A DNA stretch of 64,000 nucleotides from Callorhinus ursinus (GCF_003265705.1 NW_020312827.1:14504120-14568119); one strand, 5' to 3'. Positions 1 through 12,498 are shown, counted from the first letter of the stretch. Numbers and translations are program-made. The notes: a model not told the origin generated them from the sequence alone.

Positions 1-591
1 ATTGGTCGATCTTAGTGTCACACAAAAAGGCATCCAGGCATTAATGAGATGCAGTGCAGTCCCAAACCCCACCTAGGAAGCATTTTTGCCCCAACTCTTG
101 AAGCTGAATCTGCTCGAGATCTAATTTCTAGTTTACAGGAAACACAGGAGATAGGAGCATATTGAAGACACCCAGGGATGGATTAAAATCCCAGAAATTC
201 TACCATGCAACGATCTGAAGTGGTTTCTTCAATAAGCAAACTGGAAGGAAAAAGAAAAGGAGAGGGAACTCATAGATTATGAGAGTTAAAATAGGTCTGA
301 ACCAAATACAGAATGCACATTTTGTTTGGATCCTCTTTCAAACAATCAAGTGAAAGAAGAAACTGTATGAGACAATTAGGGGGAAATTTGAATACTGACT
401 AGATATCTGATATTATGAAGGACATGTTAACTTTTAAGTGAAAAATGGCCTTTTGTTATGTTAAATAAAAACTCATCTTTTGAAGTATTTTTGATGGAAA
501 ATATGATGATTAGGATCTGCTTCAAAGTAATGGAGTGCCACTGTGATGGGTGAAAATAGAGATGAAACCCAATTGGCTGTGTGTGTGTGTG

Positions 592-711
592 TTTTAAAGA
601 TTTTATTTATTTATTTGACATAGAGATAGAGAGAGAGCTCAAGTAGGCAGAGTGGCAGGCAGAGGGAGAGGGAGAAGCAGGTTCTCTGACTGAGCCACCC
701 AGGCTCCCCCC
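592..711 (-). mobile_element. SINEC (tRNA-Lys SINE), internally deleted
   Basis: It reads from a T-rich tail complement (aaagattttatttattt) to the head complement gagccacccaggc. The middle of the SINE body is missing, so it is only about 120 bp. A 13-bp target-site duplication TTGGCTGTGTGTG flanks it (573-585 and 714-726). Confidence 0.9.
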
Positions 712-885
712 TTTTGGCTGTGTGTGGACGATTATTGAAACTGGGTTTGGGAAACATGAAGATTCATTATCTTTCGTGTGTGTTTGAAGATTTCCCTAAA
801 TTAAATGTTTTTGTTTTTTTTTTTAAATAGGAGAGAGTAATGAACACTGATTAAACTGTACACTTATGATTTGTACAGGTTTTGG

Positions 886-1222
886 ATCTATGTTTTTATT
901 AGTTCTTTGTGGCTGCAGTAACAAATTAGCACAAGCTGGGTGGATTAAAATGATAGGAAAGTCTGCTCTCACAGTGCTGGAGGTTAAAAGTCTGAAATCC
1001 TGCAGGGCTGTGCTAGCTCCAGGGGCTCTAGGGGAGAATCCAATTTTCACCTCTTCCAGCTTCTGGCGGGGCTTGCAATGCTTAACTTGGAGCTGCCTCA
1101 CTCCATCTCCTGCCTCCATGGTCACACTGTCTTCTCTTCAGTGATCCCCCTCTGTCTCACTCTTATAAGGACACTGGTCATTAGATTTAGGGCCCACTCA
1201 AATAATCCTGGTTACTCCTTAA
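886..1222 (-). mobile_element. MLT1-type MaLR LTR, 5' part of the alignment
   Basis: It contains the antisense MLT1 hallmarks: a gctgcagtaacaaatta-like start, ctcacagtgctggagg, then cttataaggacac and gatttagggccca. The LTR is split by the L1 and SINE that follow and resumes at about 1727. Confidence 0.8.
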
Positions 1223-1503
1223 TTAATTAATTAATTATCAAAGTTTTAATTTAAATTTCAGTTAGTTAACATACCCGTGTAATGTTAGTTTCATGTATAC
1301 AATATAGTGATCCATCAGCTCCATACAATACCTGGTGCTTATCACAAGAAGTGCCCTCCTTCATCCCCGTCACCTATTCAACCCATCCCCCGAACCATTA
1401 GTTTGTTCCTTATAGTTAAGAGTCTGTTTCTTGGTTTGCCTCTCTCTCTCTCTTTCTGCCCCCCCCACCTTTGTTCATTTGTTTTGTTTCTTAAATTCTA
1501 CAT
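1206..1503 (-). mobile_element. L1 fragment, 5'-truncated, inserted in MLT1
   Basis: It carries the antisense carnivoran L1 3' region (gttaacatacc, agtgatccatcagct, cacctattcaaccc, agttaagagtctgtt). It is itself interrupted by a SINE; a few L1 bases continue after the SINE to about 1726. Confidence 0.8.
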
Positions 1504-1504
1504 A

Positions 1505-1698
1505 GGGGTGGGCACCTGGGTGGCTCAGTTGGTTAAGCGACTGCCTTCGGCTCAGGTCATGATCCTGGAGTCCCGGGATCGAGTCCCACGTCGGGCTCCC
1601 TGCTCGGCAGGGAGTCTGCTTCTCCCTCTGACCCTCTTCCCTCTCGTGCTCTCTATCTCTCATTCTCTCTCAAATAAATAAATAAAATCTTTAAAAAA
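1505..1698 (+). mobile_element. SINEC, full length, nested in L1
   Basis: The head is cacctgggtggctcag, the body CT-rich, and the tail aaataaataaataaaatcttt. The target-site duplication AAATTCTACATA is at 1493-1504 and 1699-1710. Confidence 0.95.
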
Positions 1699-1726
1699 AA
1701 ATTCTACATACAAAAAAATCATATGG

Positions 1727-1845
1727 TATTTAATTACATCTGCAAACACTCTTTTCCCAAATAAGGTAATATTCACAAATTACTAAGATTCGGACGGGGA
1801 CGTATCTTTTTGGTGGTCACCATTCAACCCCTTACAATGACAGAC
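1727..1845 (-). mobile_element. MLT1-type LTR, remaining part
   Basis: It resumes the MLT1 match with ttaattacatctgcaa, cccaaataaggta and accattcaacccctta. The arrangement gives the insertion order MLT1, then L1, then SINE. Confidence 0.75.
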
Positions 1846-1926
1846 TTCAATAAGAGGATCTGAAAACTAATAACCAAAAGGAATGGTTTAGTCTTTCTAA
1901 ATCTGATATTAAAGAATAACGGTCAG

Positions 1927-2012
1927 ATGGCACCTGGCTGGCCCAATCGGTAGGAGCATGTGCCTTGGGGCCGTAAGTTTGAGCCCCATGTTTGGTGTAG
2001 AGGTTACTTAAA
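1927..2012 (+). mobile_element. Older short SINEC-type tRNA SINE
   Basis: It has a diverged head (gcacctggctggcccaatcgg) and the short body ending gagccccatgtttggtgtagaggttacttaaa, without the CT-rich middle of young copies. Confidence 0.7.
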
Positions 2013-2109
2013 ACATAACTGTCAGAGTTATCCCTAATTCCAAATATGTGAGGTATTCCTGGTTTCTTCCTTTCTACCTTACCACATAGGCAAGTCTTAC
2101 GATTTTTAC

Positions 2110-2545
2110 TTCCAAAATTTAAATAAAATCTATTTCATTTTTTCAATGATTTCTATACTTACATCTGCCATAGTCTACAGTGGTCTTCTTACTATAAAAA
2201 TGATCCCTGAAAGTATAGCCTTTACTGTGGTCTTCTTAGTGATCTTCCTGGCTTTTAATCTTGCCTCACTTCATTCCATTCTCCATGAAGAGGCCAGAGT
2301 AATTAAAAACAAAAGAAAACAAAAACTTCATAGATCTAATCATTGTTCCTTCCTTGCTCAGTACCTGAAATGGTGGTCCATTGCTTCCAGAATAAAATCC
2401 AAACTCTGTACCATAGCTTCAAAGCTGGGAGTAATTCAGACCACAACTCTTTGTCTACACTTATTTGGGGACATTTGCTTTCTTGCTCACGACTATCTAC
2501 CCCCCTGACTTCCCTTAAACATGCCAAAGCCAATTCCACCAAATG
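2110..2545 (+). mobile_element. L2 fragment
   Basis: It matches the sense L2 3' half (gaataaaatccaaactctgtacc followed by the leucine- and cysteine-coding stretch). It is old and diverged. Confidence 0.55.
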
Positions 2546-2623
2546 TAATTCCTAAAAAGGAGAAATGAAACAGTCTTGACCACTAGAATTCTGTTGATAA
2601 TTGGGTAAATTGTTGTTTATAAA

Positions 2624-2834
2624 TTCACTTTTTAAAAAAGATTGATTGATTTATTATTTTAGAGAGAGCGGGCTCATGAGCAGAAGGGACAGAGGGAGAG
2701 GGAGAGAATCCCAAGCAGACTCCATGCTGAGTGCAGAGCTGACATGGGGCTTGATCTCACAACCCTGACTGAGATCGTGAGCAGAGCCAAAATTGAGTCA
2801 GACGCTCAACCGACTGCGCCACTGAGGTACCCCA
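2624..2834 (-). mobile_element. SINEC, full length
   Basis: It runs from the tail complement to the head complement (ccgactgcgccactgaggtacccc). The target-site duplication AAATTGTTGTTTATAAA lies at 2607-2623 and recurs, with one extra T, from about 2835. Confidence 0.9.
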
Positions 2835-2949
2835 AATTGTTGTTTTATAAACAGAAACAGTAATTTATATTGAAAACCGATACATTAGAAAACATGCAAA
2901 CAAAATGTAAATGCTCTCACCCCTGCCCCACCTTACTCTCTAAGAAAAT

Positions 2950-3341
2950 GACATTTTGGGTTATATCCTTTCAGAATGTGTGTTTAAATATCATGAGTAT
3001 GTTATTGTATAACTAGGTAGCCTGCTCTTTCTACTTAACAATGAATTGAGAATCTGTTTTCATCTTATTACATATATAGCTTTATCATTATTTAGGCTTT
3101 CAATCCATATTTCCACATCACCCCAAACAAAGACTTGTACCAATTTGCATTCCCACCAGCAGTGCATGAACGTGCTCATTTCCCTACATACCTGGAAATT
3201 TCTGTAATCTCTGCCAATCCGAGAGATGAAACACAGCACCCTATTGTTGTTTCAATTTGCATTTCTTGGATGGTAGTGAGGTTGAACTTTTTTGTTTCTG
3301 ATACTGCTTACCTGTAGTTCTTCATAATTGTGTAATTAAAA
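2950..3341 (-). mobile_element. Ancient L1 (L1M-type) fragment
   Basis: It contains the degenerate antisense ORF2/3' L1 signature gtaccaatttgcattcccaccagcagtg and ttcaatttgcatttcttggatg. Confidence 0.65.
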
Positions 3342-4493
3342 GTGTTTGCTTACATTTTAAAAAGAAATAGCAAACTATGTAAGAAAGAGTCATGTAAGCC
3401 ACTCTGCACTGCTTTGTAGAGACCCGACCACCATGCCCTGGTGTTAGCATTCCACCAATGCTTTGAAACTGTTCATGCTTGTGTATCTGAGCATATAGTC
3501 TGGGCCTTACTGTTTTCATTAGGGAAGTCTTTATTTTCTTCTTGTAAGATATGAGTTATAGAAAATCATTCATGGTATTTCAAAGCACCATGTCTGATAT
3601 GATGCGGTAGATTTTCAAGTGTACTGCAAGCTTGCTTATGCTGTGATGCCCCGGATTACAGCCTGAATACATTTAACTGTCCAAGGTCCTGAAGTCTCGC
3701 ATATTTTTATTCTACAATCTTGTGTATTATTTTGAACTCTGAGTGACTTTCTATCATTTCATACTTCTTTATGACCTCTTTCATGTATGTTTTTCTAAGG
3801 TTAGTATATTTGAATGTGGATCAGCTGACTGAACAGAGCAATTTTACATGTGATAGAGTGCCATATGTTTTAAGAGCTACTTAAAAAAAAATAACCAAAA
3901 CAAATAAACGTGCTTATGGTTCTGATTGTGAGACCAAGTATCTTCAAACATAAATGAACATGACCCAAGCCGCAGCTGAATAGAGACCTAATTACAAATG
4001 GAAATTTTAAAGAAAGAGGTGAGCAGACCAGGTCATCAGGAATATAAATAAATAGTATGATAAACTCAAAAATCAGGACTGCTATGCTTAAAATTAAAAA
4101 AAAAACCCTGCAAGATAAGAGGGACAGGTGGAAATAATGTTTTGTTTAAATGGAAAATATGGAGAGCCAAGGAACAGGATGTGCCATTTCATGAAAAGGA
4201 ATGGTGGCACTGGAAAGACACACAGTTTGTACTATTTTTAAAAAATCCAGTCCTTACCAAATACAAAGGTCAACTGTGATCAGATATGTGGCTCATACAC
4301 CATCTGTGATGGGAGGAGGAAAGCCAAACTAGCCCAAGGAAGGAAGTGTCAGCATTTATTGAATGAGCGAGCACTCTATGTAGCTTTATAAAAATAGGTC
4401 CAGTGCAAAGAGAAAAATAAATTAGAAAAGATAGTTCCTTTCTCCCTGAAAGACACGGGGTGGACACAGAAAGAGAGGACTCAGAATCTCAGA

Positions 4494-4600
4494 GTTTAAC
4501 CCATTCATTAACAAGAGCTCAGAAAGGCTAAGTGATTGCTCAAGGTCACACAGCTTATTAATGGCAGGGCTGGGACTAAAAATTAGTAGTTCCAATCTCT
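4494..4600 (-). mobile_element. MIR fragment
   Basis: The antisense MIR core is visible (gctcaaggtcacacagctt, ggcagggctgggac). Confidence 0.75.
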
Positions 4601-5109
4601 ATCATGGTGGTCTTCCCACTCTGACAGTCTTCTCTTTGCAAAAAGTGTAACATCATATGAACAAGCATGCACTAAAGTTAGGGGCAGAAATAGACAATAA
4701 AATGGAAGGATAATAGAGTGAATGATATGGGAAGGAATTTGGCAGTGGGAGTCGGGGGAGACACATCTAGTTTGATAAAAGTTTTAAGGAGGGCAATGAA
4801 GAAGACAGATGTGATGATAGGTCCAAAGGTACTGAGGAAAGGCCCATAAACCATGTGCAGGCGTATGGGACCAATCAGAGAAAAGGTTGGAGGAATGTGT
4901 TTTCAGGAAATAAAGGACCAGAGTGTGACAAATGCTCAATTAACCAGAACGCATCTGAAGCAAAGAGTTTCAGATAACTGAAATTTCTGATTATGTACCT
5001 TTGCTTCCCCCTCCCCCCCCCAAGCCACAACCCCTACGATGGTTGAAAATGTCTCTCAAACACATTATTCTATTTTATGAAGACTTGAGGCCTGTCAGGA
5101 TATTTCTAT

Positions 5110-5180
5110 TCCAGTTCTGGCTCTGTCACGGACCAGCTGTTTGGCCTTGGGAAAGTCACCTTACCTTTCAGGACTTCACT
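5110..5180 (+). mobile_element. MIR fragment
   Basis: The sense MIR core is visible (tctggctctgtcac, ttggccttgggaaagtcacc). Confidence 0.6.
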
Positions 5181-5429
5181 GGCTCTAGGGCAGGGAGGTT
5201 CCCAGACTTTGCCTGAAAGAATCACCTGGGGCTCTTGTTAAAGAAATAAATCCCCGGACAGCCATCTTAGATCCACTGAAACAGGATTTCCAGAAGCACC
5301 TGGACCATGGAATCTGCTTTTTGTTACCAGGAAAGTTTGGAAAGCTCTCACTACATGATCTCTGAAGTTGCTTCTACTAATAGTTACATTCTATGATTCA
5401 ACTTTCTCACTGGAGTAAGCTCAGAATTT

Positions 5430-5620
5430 TTTTCTTTTCTTTTCTTTTTTTTTTTTTTTAGATTTTATTTATTTGACAGAGAGATAGTTGCAGACAGAGG
5501 GAGAGGGAGAAGCAGGCTCCCCACTGAGCAGGAAGCCCGACGTGGAGCTCGATCCCAGGACTCGGATCATGACCTGAGCCGAAGGCAGACACTTAACCGA
5601 CTGAGCCACCCAGGGGCCCC
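5430..5620 (-). mobile_element. SINEC, full length
   Basis: A poly-T start leads to a head complement ending gagccacccaggggcccc. The target-site duplication AAGCTCAGAATTT is at 5417-5429 and 5621-5633. Confidence 0.95.
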
Positions 5621-6143
5621 AAGCTCAGAATTTCAAAAGCAACGGCATCTCTGTTTGATGGACTGGGGATCACTGACAATATAAACATTGTAAGGATCTG
5701 TAGCTTTGCATGGAGAGAGGGCAGAAAAAAATGGATAAATACTCTTAGCCCCAGCTACCCCTTTTGAGTATAACATTTAATAAGTGAGCTCTCTGATGTC
5801 AGCTTTTAAAATTCTATTTGCCAGAAAAAATACTCTATATCCAATGTGCCTGCATTACCAATAAAAGTCTCAGCATCAAAGACAGAATATAGTAGGTGAC
5901 GCTATCTCTTAGGGATAAAGTAGAAGAAAGCAAAACATCTCTGTAAGTTTCACATTTTCTCAATAATTTTTCTAACACAATAACAAGTTACCCAGCTGGT
6001 CAGAGGCAGAAGGCGATACTTTAGAATTAAATAATATTTAATGTTAACATTTTAGAATTAAATTTATTGTTGCCATCATTCATGGCTCAGAAGCAATGGA
6101 GGCATCACTATCATATTAAGTTCAAGCTTAATGTATGGATTTC

Positions 6144-6336
6144 TTTTTTTTTAAGATTTTATTTATTTATTTGAGAGAGAGAGACAGAAATGACAGAGAA
6201 GAAGAGCAGGGAGGAGAGAGAGAAGCAGACTCCCTGTTCAGCAGGGAGCCCGACATGGGGCTCGATCCAGGACCCTGGGATCATGATCCGAGCGGAAGGC
6301 AGATGCTTAACCGACTGAGCCACCCAGGTGCCCCAT
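6144..6336 (-). mobile_element. SINEC, full length
   Basis: It is flanked by AATGTATGGATTTC (6130-6143) and AACGTATGGATTTC (6337-6350), a target-site duplication with one mismatch. Confidence 0.95.
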
Positions 6337-6508
6337 AACGTATGGATTTCATGAAAGAACATGGCTAGGATGTTACAGAGCTATGATAGTTTGATCTTCT
6401 ACTAACTGAGAAAAATAATGGAAACAAGAGAACCTGAACATGTCCAGAAATGACAAACATAATAATAAGATAATAAATAATAATGATAGACTACTTTAAA
6501 ATTAATTT

Positions 6509-6670
6509 GGGGGCACATGGGTGACTCAGTTGGTTAAACATCCAACTCTTGATTTTGGCTCAAGTCATGATCTCAGGTTGTGAGATCAAGTCCTGAGTCA
6601 GGCTCCACGCTCTGCCTCTCCCCCTGCCCGTGCTCACTCGCTCGCATGTGCACACTTTCTCTGTCTCAAA

Positions 6671-6709
<39 letters not shown>

Positions 6710-6718
6710 ATTCTTTAA
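6509..6718 (+). mobile_element. SINEC, older subtype, with expanded AAAT tail
   Basis: The head is gggcacatgggtgactcag and the body contains the cttgattttggctcaagtcatg subtype signature. The tail has grown into an (AAAT)n microsatellite of about 11 units (6667-6711). Confidence 0.9.
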
Positions 6719-8089
6719 CATTATTTTGAATTCATGTATTGTATAAAGTACTAAATATTTGTTTTCCAAAAATTGACCTTGAATAATTGGGACCTATCAT
6801 GTACTCCTGCTCAATACATCCATCTATATATCTTATACAAGGGGCCAGAGCATATAGTTATGAAGTTTCTGCCTTGCACCAAGCTGAGGGGATGAATGGG
6901 GACTAAAGTCCCTTCCAAGTTTTGGACACACTGCTGTGTTTCCTGGTCTCAGTATGTCTTCCCCCACCCCACTCTCCATCCCCAAGGAGGGTCATCTGGC
7001 TTGAACAAAGGCACTGTCTACAAATCAAGCCAGGGCCATGGTGCTTTTTCCACTGGACGGAGTGCCATTCTCCAATTGCCATATAGGCTAGCAGGAACTT
7101 CTTTTATATTATCATATAGGATAGCAGTGGCCATCTAAACTTGCAGTGATCTTGTTTATATCCTAGCAAATACAGTATTTGACCCTTCCAAGATGTTGCT
7201 GAGGGCAGATTTAATTTGGTGGGTTCTGATGAGCCAAGATTTTAGTATGGTGCAGTGGATGACAGGGTAATAATTGATGGTGGTTTTCTAAAAATGTTGG
7301 GTTCTTTCTAACTGAAGGTTATGGTCACTTACAACTTTTGGAACCCAAGGATATGGCTCTTTGGAGACTCCTCTTGAAAAATAATGCCCCATGTTTGAAA
7401 AGATATGAAAAAGAATTATCGTCCATAAAAGATAGAGTAAGACTCCTAGAAATTACAGTTGTCAGCTTAACTTTGTTTCCTGATGAAAAGAGTTATGCAT
7501 ATCAGCAATTATTTTGCAGGTCTGAGTGGATCCATATTTCAATATGTATCAGTAACATTATATAACTATTTTTAAAACACAGTATCAGAATCTAAATATA
7601 GAAGTATTACATAAACTGGAAGGAGATCCTCTTTCTATAATCAGCATTATTAATCGACCACTGGAAGAGTAGAGCAGACCTAGCAACATAATGTGGTTGT
7701 GCAGAAGTGAGTAAGACCTGAAAAAGTCAACAAGACTGCTTATCTAACTACTTTAAGATGGCCCACATGTAGTATGGTTTGGTGTGACTTTCGGGATCAT
7801 AACAAAGGCTTTCCCACCACTTTTCCTGATCACCTCTTCCCCAATATTTCTTTTATTTGTTTGATTATGCCTGATGGTCTAAGGTTCATATTCACTTTGA
7901 CAGAGGGAAGAATATAAGGAACCCCAGAAGGTGGGGAGATGCCAATGTAATGGGAAAAGGGTACAGATGGTTTAGGCTGCCATTTCCAGTGAAACTGACT
8001 ACTGCAGAGATCAAGATAACTTTATGTAATTAGCTCTGAATAAGGAATGGTATTTTGATCTATAGATGAGTGGGGACCTGGTTTGATTT

Positions 8090-8310
8090 CTACTTCCATC
8101 CCTAACTAGCCGTGTTTACTTAGACAAACCATTAGCCTCTCCAAGCTCCAATTTCCCCCTTAACAAATATTTAGGTGTCTAATATATGCCTGACATTGTT
8201 TTAAATGAAATTGTGTTAATAATAGTACCCATCTTCTAGGATCATTATGAGCAATAAATGGGGTATTCTTTAAAAAGTGCTTGCTATGTGCCTGGCAGAG
8301 TAAGAAAAAT
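8090..8310 (+). mobile_element. MIR
   Basis: The sense MIR order is visible: ctaactagccgtgt, then ctctccaagctccaatttccccc, then aatagtacccatc, then aaagtgcttgctatgtgcctggca. Confidence 0.7.
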
Positions 8311-8357
8311 CTGATGGATTAAGTAATAAGAATGATCCCTTAAATCTGCAAATGCCT

Positions 8358-8447
8358 GCACAGTTTACAAAGCACTTTCACAAAGCACTATTGTCTCATT
8401 AAGCACGGTTTACAAAGCACTTTCACAAAGCACTATTGTCTTCTTAA
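8358..8447. repeat. 45-bp tandem duplication
   Basis: Two adjacent copies (8358-8402 and 8403-8447) share gtttacaaagcactttcaca and the following 12-15 bases with only a few differences near the ends. The sequence itself looks MIR-derived (core ends tttgtagatgaagaaactgag). Confidence 0.9.
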
Positions 8448-8618
8448 GCAACGCTGGAGGTACAACTAGCCAGATATTTAGTACCCCATTTTGTAGATGA
8501 AGAAACTGAGTGAAGCTTGGCACAATTCACCTGCTTGGTTGCACTTCTTCCTGAAGAGGATGGCTGGCTAAAATACTCGTAAGTTGGTCACATATTTTGT
8601 GCTTATTGCTTATCCTTA

Positions 8619-8800
8619 TTTTTAAAAAAGATTTTATTGATTTATTTGTCAGAGAAAGAAAGAGAGAGAGCACAGGCAGGGGCAGCAGAGGCAGAGGGAG
8701 AAGCAGGCTTCCTGCTGAGCAAGGAGCCCGAACCCAGGAACCTGGGATCATGACCTGAGCCGAAGGCAGAAGCTTAACCAACCGAGCCACCCAGGCACCC
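8619..8800 (-). mobile_element. SINEC, full length
   Basis: It runs from tttaaaaaagattttattg to the head complement gagccacccaggcaccc. Confidence 0.92.
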
Positions 8801-9103
8801 AAAAGAGATGCTTTTAAGAAAAGTATGGGTTAGCAAAATTCTTGTACGTATTGGTAAAAGGGTAGAAAAATTACCTGACATGAAGAAGAAGGTGTTGGAT
8901 AATTTAATTTCTAATTGGTAAGGGTCTTGCTGCTCTTCATCTTCATATAAGTATTGAACATTTTAAGGAAGGAAAAGATTTAGCCTGGAAGTAAGAAAAA
9001 CTTTGACCTTAGCAAAGTTTCTTAAATTTTGAAAAAGCCTATCAATACAGGGTTTACAGTTTCTTTCATTATATATATTTAGTATTTTTTTGTATTTAGT
9101 ATT

Positions 9104-9319
9104 TTTTCTTTTTTAAAAAAATTCTTTACTTAAATTCAGTTTAGTTAACATATACTGTATTATTAGTTCCAGGGGTAGAATTTAGTGATTCCTCAGTTGC
9201 TTATAACACCCAGCGCTCATCACATCATGTGCCTTCCTTAATGCACATCACCCAATTCCACCCCCCACCCAACTCCCCTCTAGCAACTCTCATCTTGTTT
9301 CCTAGAGTTAAGAGTCTGT
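9104..9319 (-). mobile_element. Young L1, 5'-truncated
   Basis: Poly-T is followed by the antisense L1 3' region (gtttagttaacatatac, ggggtagaatttagtgatt, cagcgctcatcacatc). The target-site duplication TTGTATTTAGTAT lies at about 9091-9103 and 9320-9332. Confidence 0.9.
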
Positions 9320-9437
9320 TGTATTTAGTATCTTGAATGGTCATATAAATTGGAATGCTATTCAGAGGTGGAAAACTGAACCAGGAAGTATCTTGAGATG
9401 ACCTCTTCCAAATCTTATTCTATGATTCAGCAAACTT

Positions 9438-9637
9438 TTTTTTTAAATTTTAAAAAGATTTTATTTATTTATTTTACAGAGAGATAGCAAGAGCAGGAAC
9501 ACAAGCAGGGGGATTGGGAGAGGGGGAAGCAGGCTTCCTGCTGAGCAGGGAGCCAGATGTGGGGCTCAATCCCAGGACCCTGGGATCATGACCTGAGCCG
9601 AAGGCAGATGCTTAGCAACTGAGCCACCCAGGCACCC
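9438..9637 (-). mobile_element. SINEC, full length
   Basis: It has a tail complement, GA-rich body and head complement gagccacccaggcacccc. The short duplication TCAGCAAAC flanks it (about 9427 and 9638). Confidence 0.93.
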
Positions 9638-10420
9638 CTCAGCAAACATTTAGATGACTTAGTAGTAGGAGAGAAAAGTTCTAACACTACATTTGTTATA
9701 ACCATTTTCAACCAAACAAATATTTGCTTTAAAGCAGCAAAAATGAAATGAATATATTTCAAACATCCCCATTAGATGCTGAGACTCTGTCCCACCCCAT
9801 ATGGAGCAAAACCTTTTCTATTGACCAGACTTTCCCAAGCCTTTCATTGGCTGCTTGAGAGAAGCATCTGTCAATATGCTGGGACAGTAGGTCCCTCTAA
9901 AGGATTTTCAACTCTGCAAGCTGAAAGACTTTGGGAATAAGACTCACGCATAAATAAATAGGTTATTGAAACCATGCAAGACTTCTACATGCCTTAAAAT
10001 TTTGGTTCAAGTTAAAACCTTCCTAGAATGACATGAAAATCTGAGCTCATTTATAATGGTGTGTAACCTTGCTGAATTCTTATTTTAAAATTTAGTAAAA
10101 TACCATATGCACTTGTCCAATTGGTGTACATATGTGAAAACGCTCATTCTTCCCTGAAAGATGGCCTTTTGAGGGATAAGAAACAAAGATAAATTATTTG
10201 ACTAAGGCTAGGACTCAGTCTGGGGAGAAACCTGAGTGAGCAGGGATACAACCGATTTCTATTCCATGGATATTGTCATGGACACTGAATTTATAGAAGG
10301 TGTTGAATTCTTTTAATGACCTGCTGTAGTCAGGAAATCATTTTCTTCCGTCTTTGGCTCAATTTATCTTTAGCTACATCATGACATTAAACATTACGAG
10401 AAAGCAAATGAATTTGGATT

Positions 10421-10641
10421 TTTTTTTTAAGATTTTATTTATTTATTTGACACAGAGAGAGAGAGATCACAAGTAGGCAGACAGGAAGGCAGAGAGAGAG
10501 GGAGAAGCAGGTTCCCTGCTGAGCAGGGAGCCTGATGGGGGGCTCGATATGGGGCTCGATGCAGGGCTCGATTCCAGGATGCTGGGATCATGACCTGAGC
10601 TGAAGGCAGACGTTTAACCGACTGAGCCACCCAGGCGCCCC
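10421..10641 (-). mobile_element. SINEC with internal triplication
   Basis: It is flanked by TGAATTTGGATT (10409-10420 and 10642-10653). Inside, the ggggctcgat segment occurs three times in a row (about 10537-10573), making it about 30 bp longer than its relatives. Confidence 0.95.
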
Positions 10642-10858
10642 TGAATTTGGATTCTTAAAAAAGTCACTGTCATAAAAAAAAAAATGAAGACACTTTTCTA
10701 GGATAAAATACACTAGATAGAAATAACAAAGAAATGCAATCTTTGACTGCATCCTGGTTATTACCAAACAACTATAACTTTTCTGTGTGTTTGAAAATTT
10801 CAAAAATAAAAAAAGTTGAGGGGAAAACAACAACAACAACAAATTCAGCTCCATCTTT

Positions 10859-11052
10859 TTTTTTAAAAAAGATTTTATTTATTTGACAGAGAAAGACACA
10901 GCGAGAGAGGGAACACAAGCAGGGGGAGTGGGAGGGGGAAAAGCAGGCTTCCCGTGGACCAGGGAGCCCCTTGCGGGGCTCCATCCCAGGACCCTGGGAT
11001 CATGACCTGAGCAGAAGGCAGATGCTCAACGACTGAGCCACCCAGGCGCCCC
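10859..11052 (-). mobile_element. SINEC, full length
   Basis: It is flanked by TCAGCTCCATCTTT at 10845-10858 and 11053-11066, an exact 14-bp target-site duplication. Confidence 0.97.
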
Positions 11053-12498
11053 TCAGCTCCATCTTTAAAAAAAAAAATTACCAGGGATTATGTATTGGTG
11101 GTAACTCAGAGAGAGGGAATCCCTTAAAACATGTTTTATAAGAAGCAGGATTACAGCTTTGTATATATTTGGTAAAATGTTGGGCACAGTGCCTTATGGG
11201 AGCTTAAATAATATTTTCTTAAGGACTGAAATTTAACAGAGAAACTTACAAGGGAAGAGGAATGTAGTTCCTCCTTATGAAACACCTTCATCAGTCTGAT
11301 GCTTTAAGTACAACTTCTTTGGAGTTCATATTATGTTGTTTTCATTCATTGGCAATCAGAGGTTTGAGTCACCAAAATAAATCTTCAGGGTTCAGTACAC
11401 AGAGTTTGCTATTGAGCAGTGTGACATATGACACCCTCTGCCCTTTAGCTACTGATGTGTCTCCAGCTTTTCCAAGCCAAAAGCAGAACCCGAGATTAGA
11501 ACAACATATATTTAAGGGTGTGTTTTGCAGATGCTGGTTGGGACATGAAGCCAAATGGAGGAGGGATTAAATGCTGAGAACAAAGGGGAAACTTTACTGG
11601 GGAAAACGTTTCTGGGAGGAGAAATTTAAGTTAACTTGAACGCATAAACTCGTCAGTTTTACCGCAGAGTGGGTACACGGGGGTGGGGGGGTGGGTGAGG
11701 ATGTCTTGACAAAAGGACAGGGAAACCTCTCTGTAGTTCTCTGGAGGAGAGGACCTGGAGGTGTCTTGGGGGTGGGGAAGATCTTGGAAGCTGGGGATTT
11801 CTTCTGGACTTCAGGGAGAAATGATGGAACCAAAGGGAGAAATTCAAAGCAGGTTAATGAATTCATTCTGGTATTCGTGAATTCAAAGCAGAGTCTCATC
11901 AGCTCTGTCCTCCAGCTTCTGTTTGCCGAACCAGCACTAGGCAGGATTCCCTAGGCTGCTCCATCACTCCCTGCTATTCTGGGTCCAAGACATTCTCCCG
12001 CCTCACGCCGGACTCACGCCGGACTCCACGTTCCCCTCTTCTCTGGCTGAGCTGTTTTTCGCCAGCCACTCGGAGAGACCGACTCCCCGCGCGGCAGGCA
12101 GCACCCCTCGGCTCTCACACTCATCCCGGACTGAGGCGTGGGGAGGGGGTAGGGGAGCCACCAACTCGCGGAAAACTTCCTCCTGGGAGGTGACTGGGGT
12201 TTTCCGGCTTCCCGCAGCCCTCCCGCGCGGGGGCCGCACGGCGATCGTTAAAGTAGTGTCGCAACTATTGCAGGTTCTGGGCTGCAGAGACCCGGGGCGC
12301 CCCGCTGCAACCCTTCCCCGGCAAGGACCCGCGCCCTCTGCCACCGAATGCGCCCAGGACGCGGCCGCAGCCGGCCCGGGGCTGCTGGCGGGGGACGGCC
12401 GGTGCGCGCCGACTTTGCGCCACGATGCTTTGTTGTCCTGCCGCAGGAACCCGAGGCGGTCTCTTTCCACCAGACTTAACCCGCCCGCAGCAATAGCC

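Larger units (their letters stand above)
1..11997. other. Intergenic region upstream of KCNK10
   Basis: No coding exon is recognisable. Open frames here are short and are mostly translations of SINE or L1 sequence. The segment lies 5' of the first KCNK10 CpG island, so it is read as upstream intergenic DNA. In human the next gene upstream (SPATA7) points away from KCNK10; that is family knowledge and nothing of it is visible here. Individual repeats are listed separately. Stretches in which I see nothing specific are about 1-590, 3342-4490, 4610-5100, 5640-6130, 6720-8090, 9650-10405 and 11067-11997. Confidence 0.75.
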
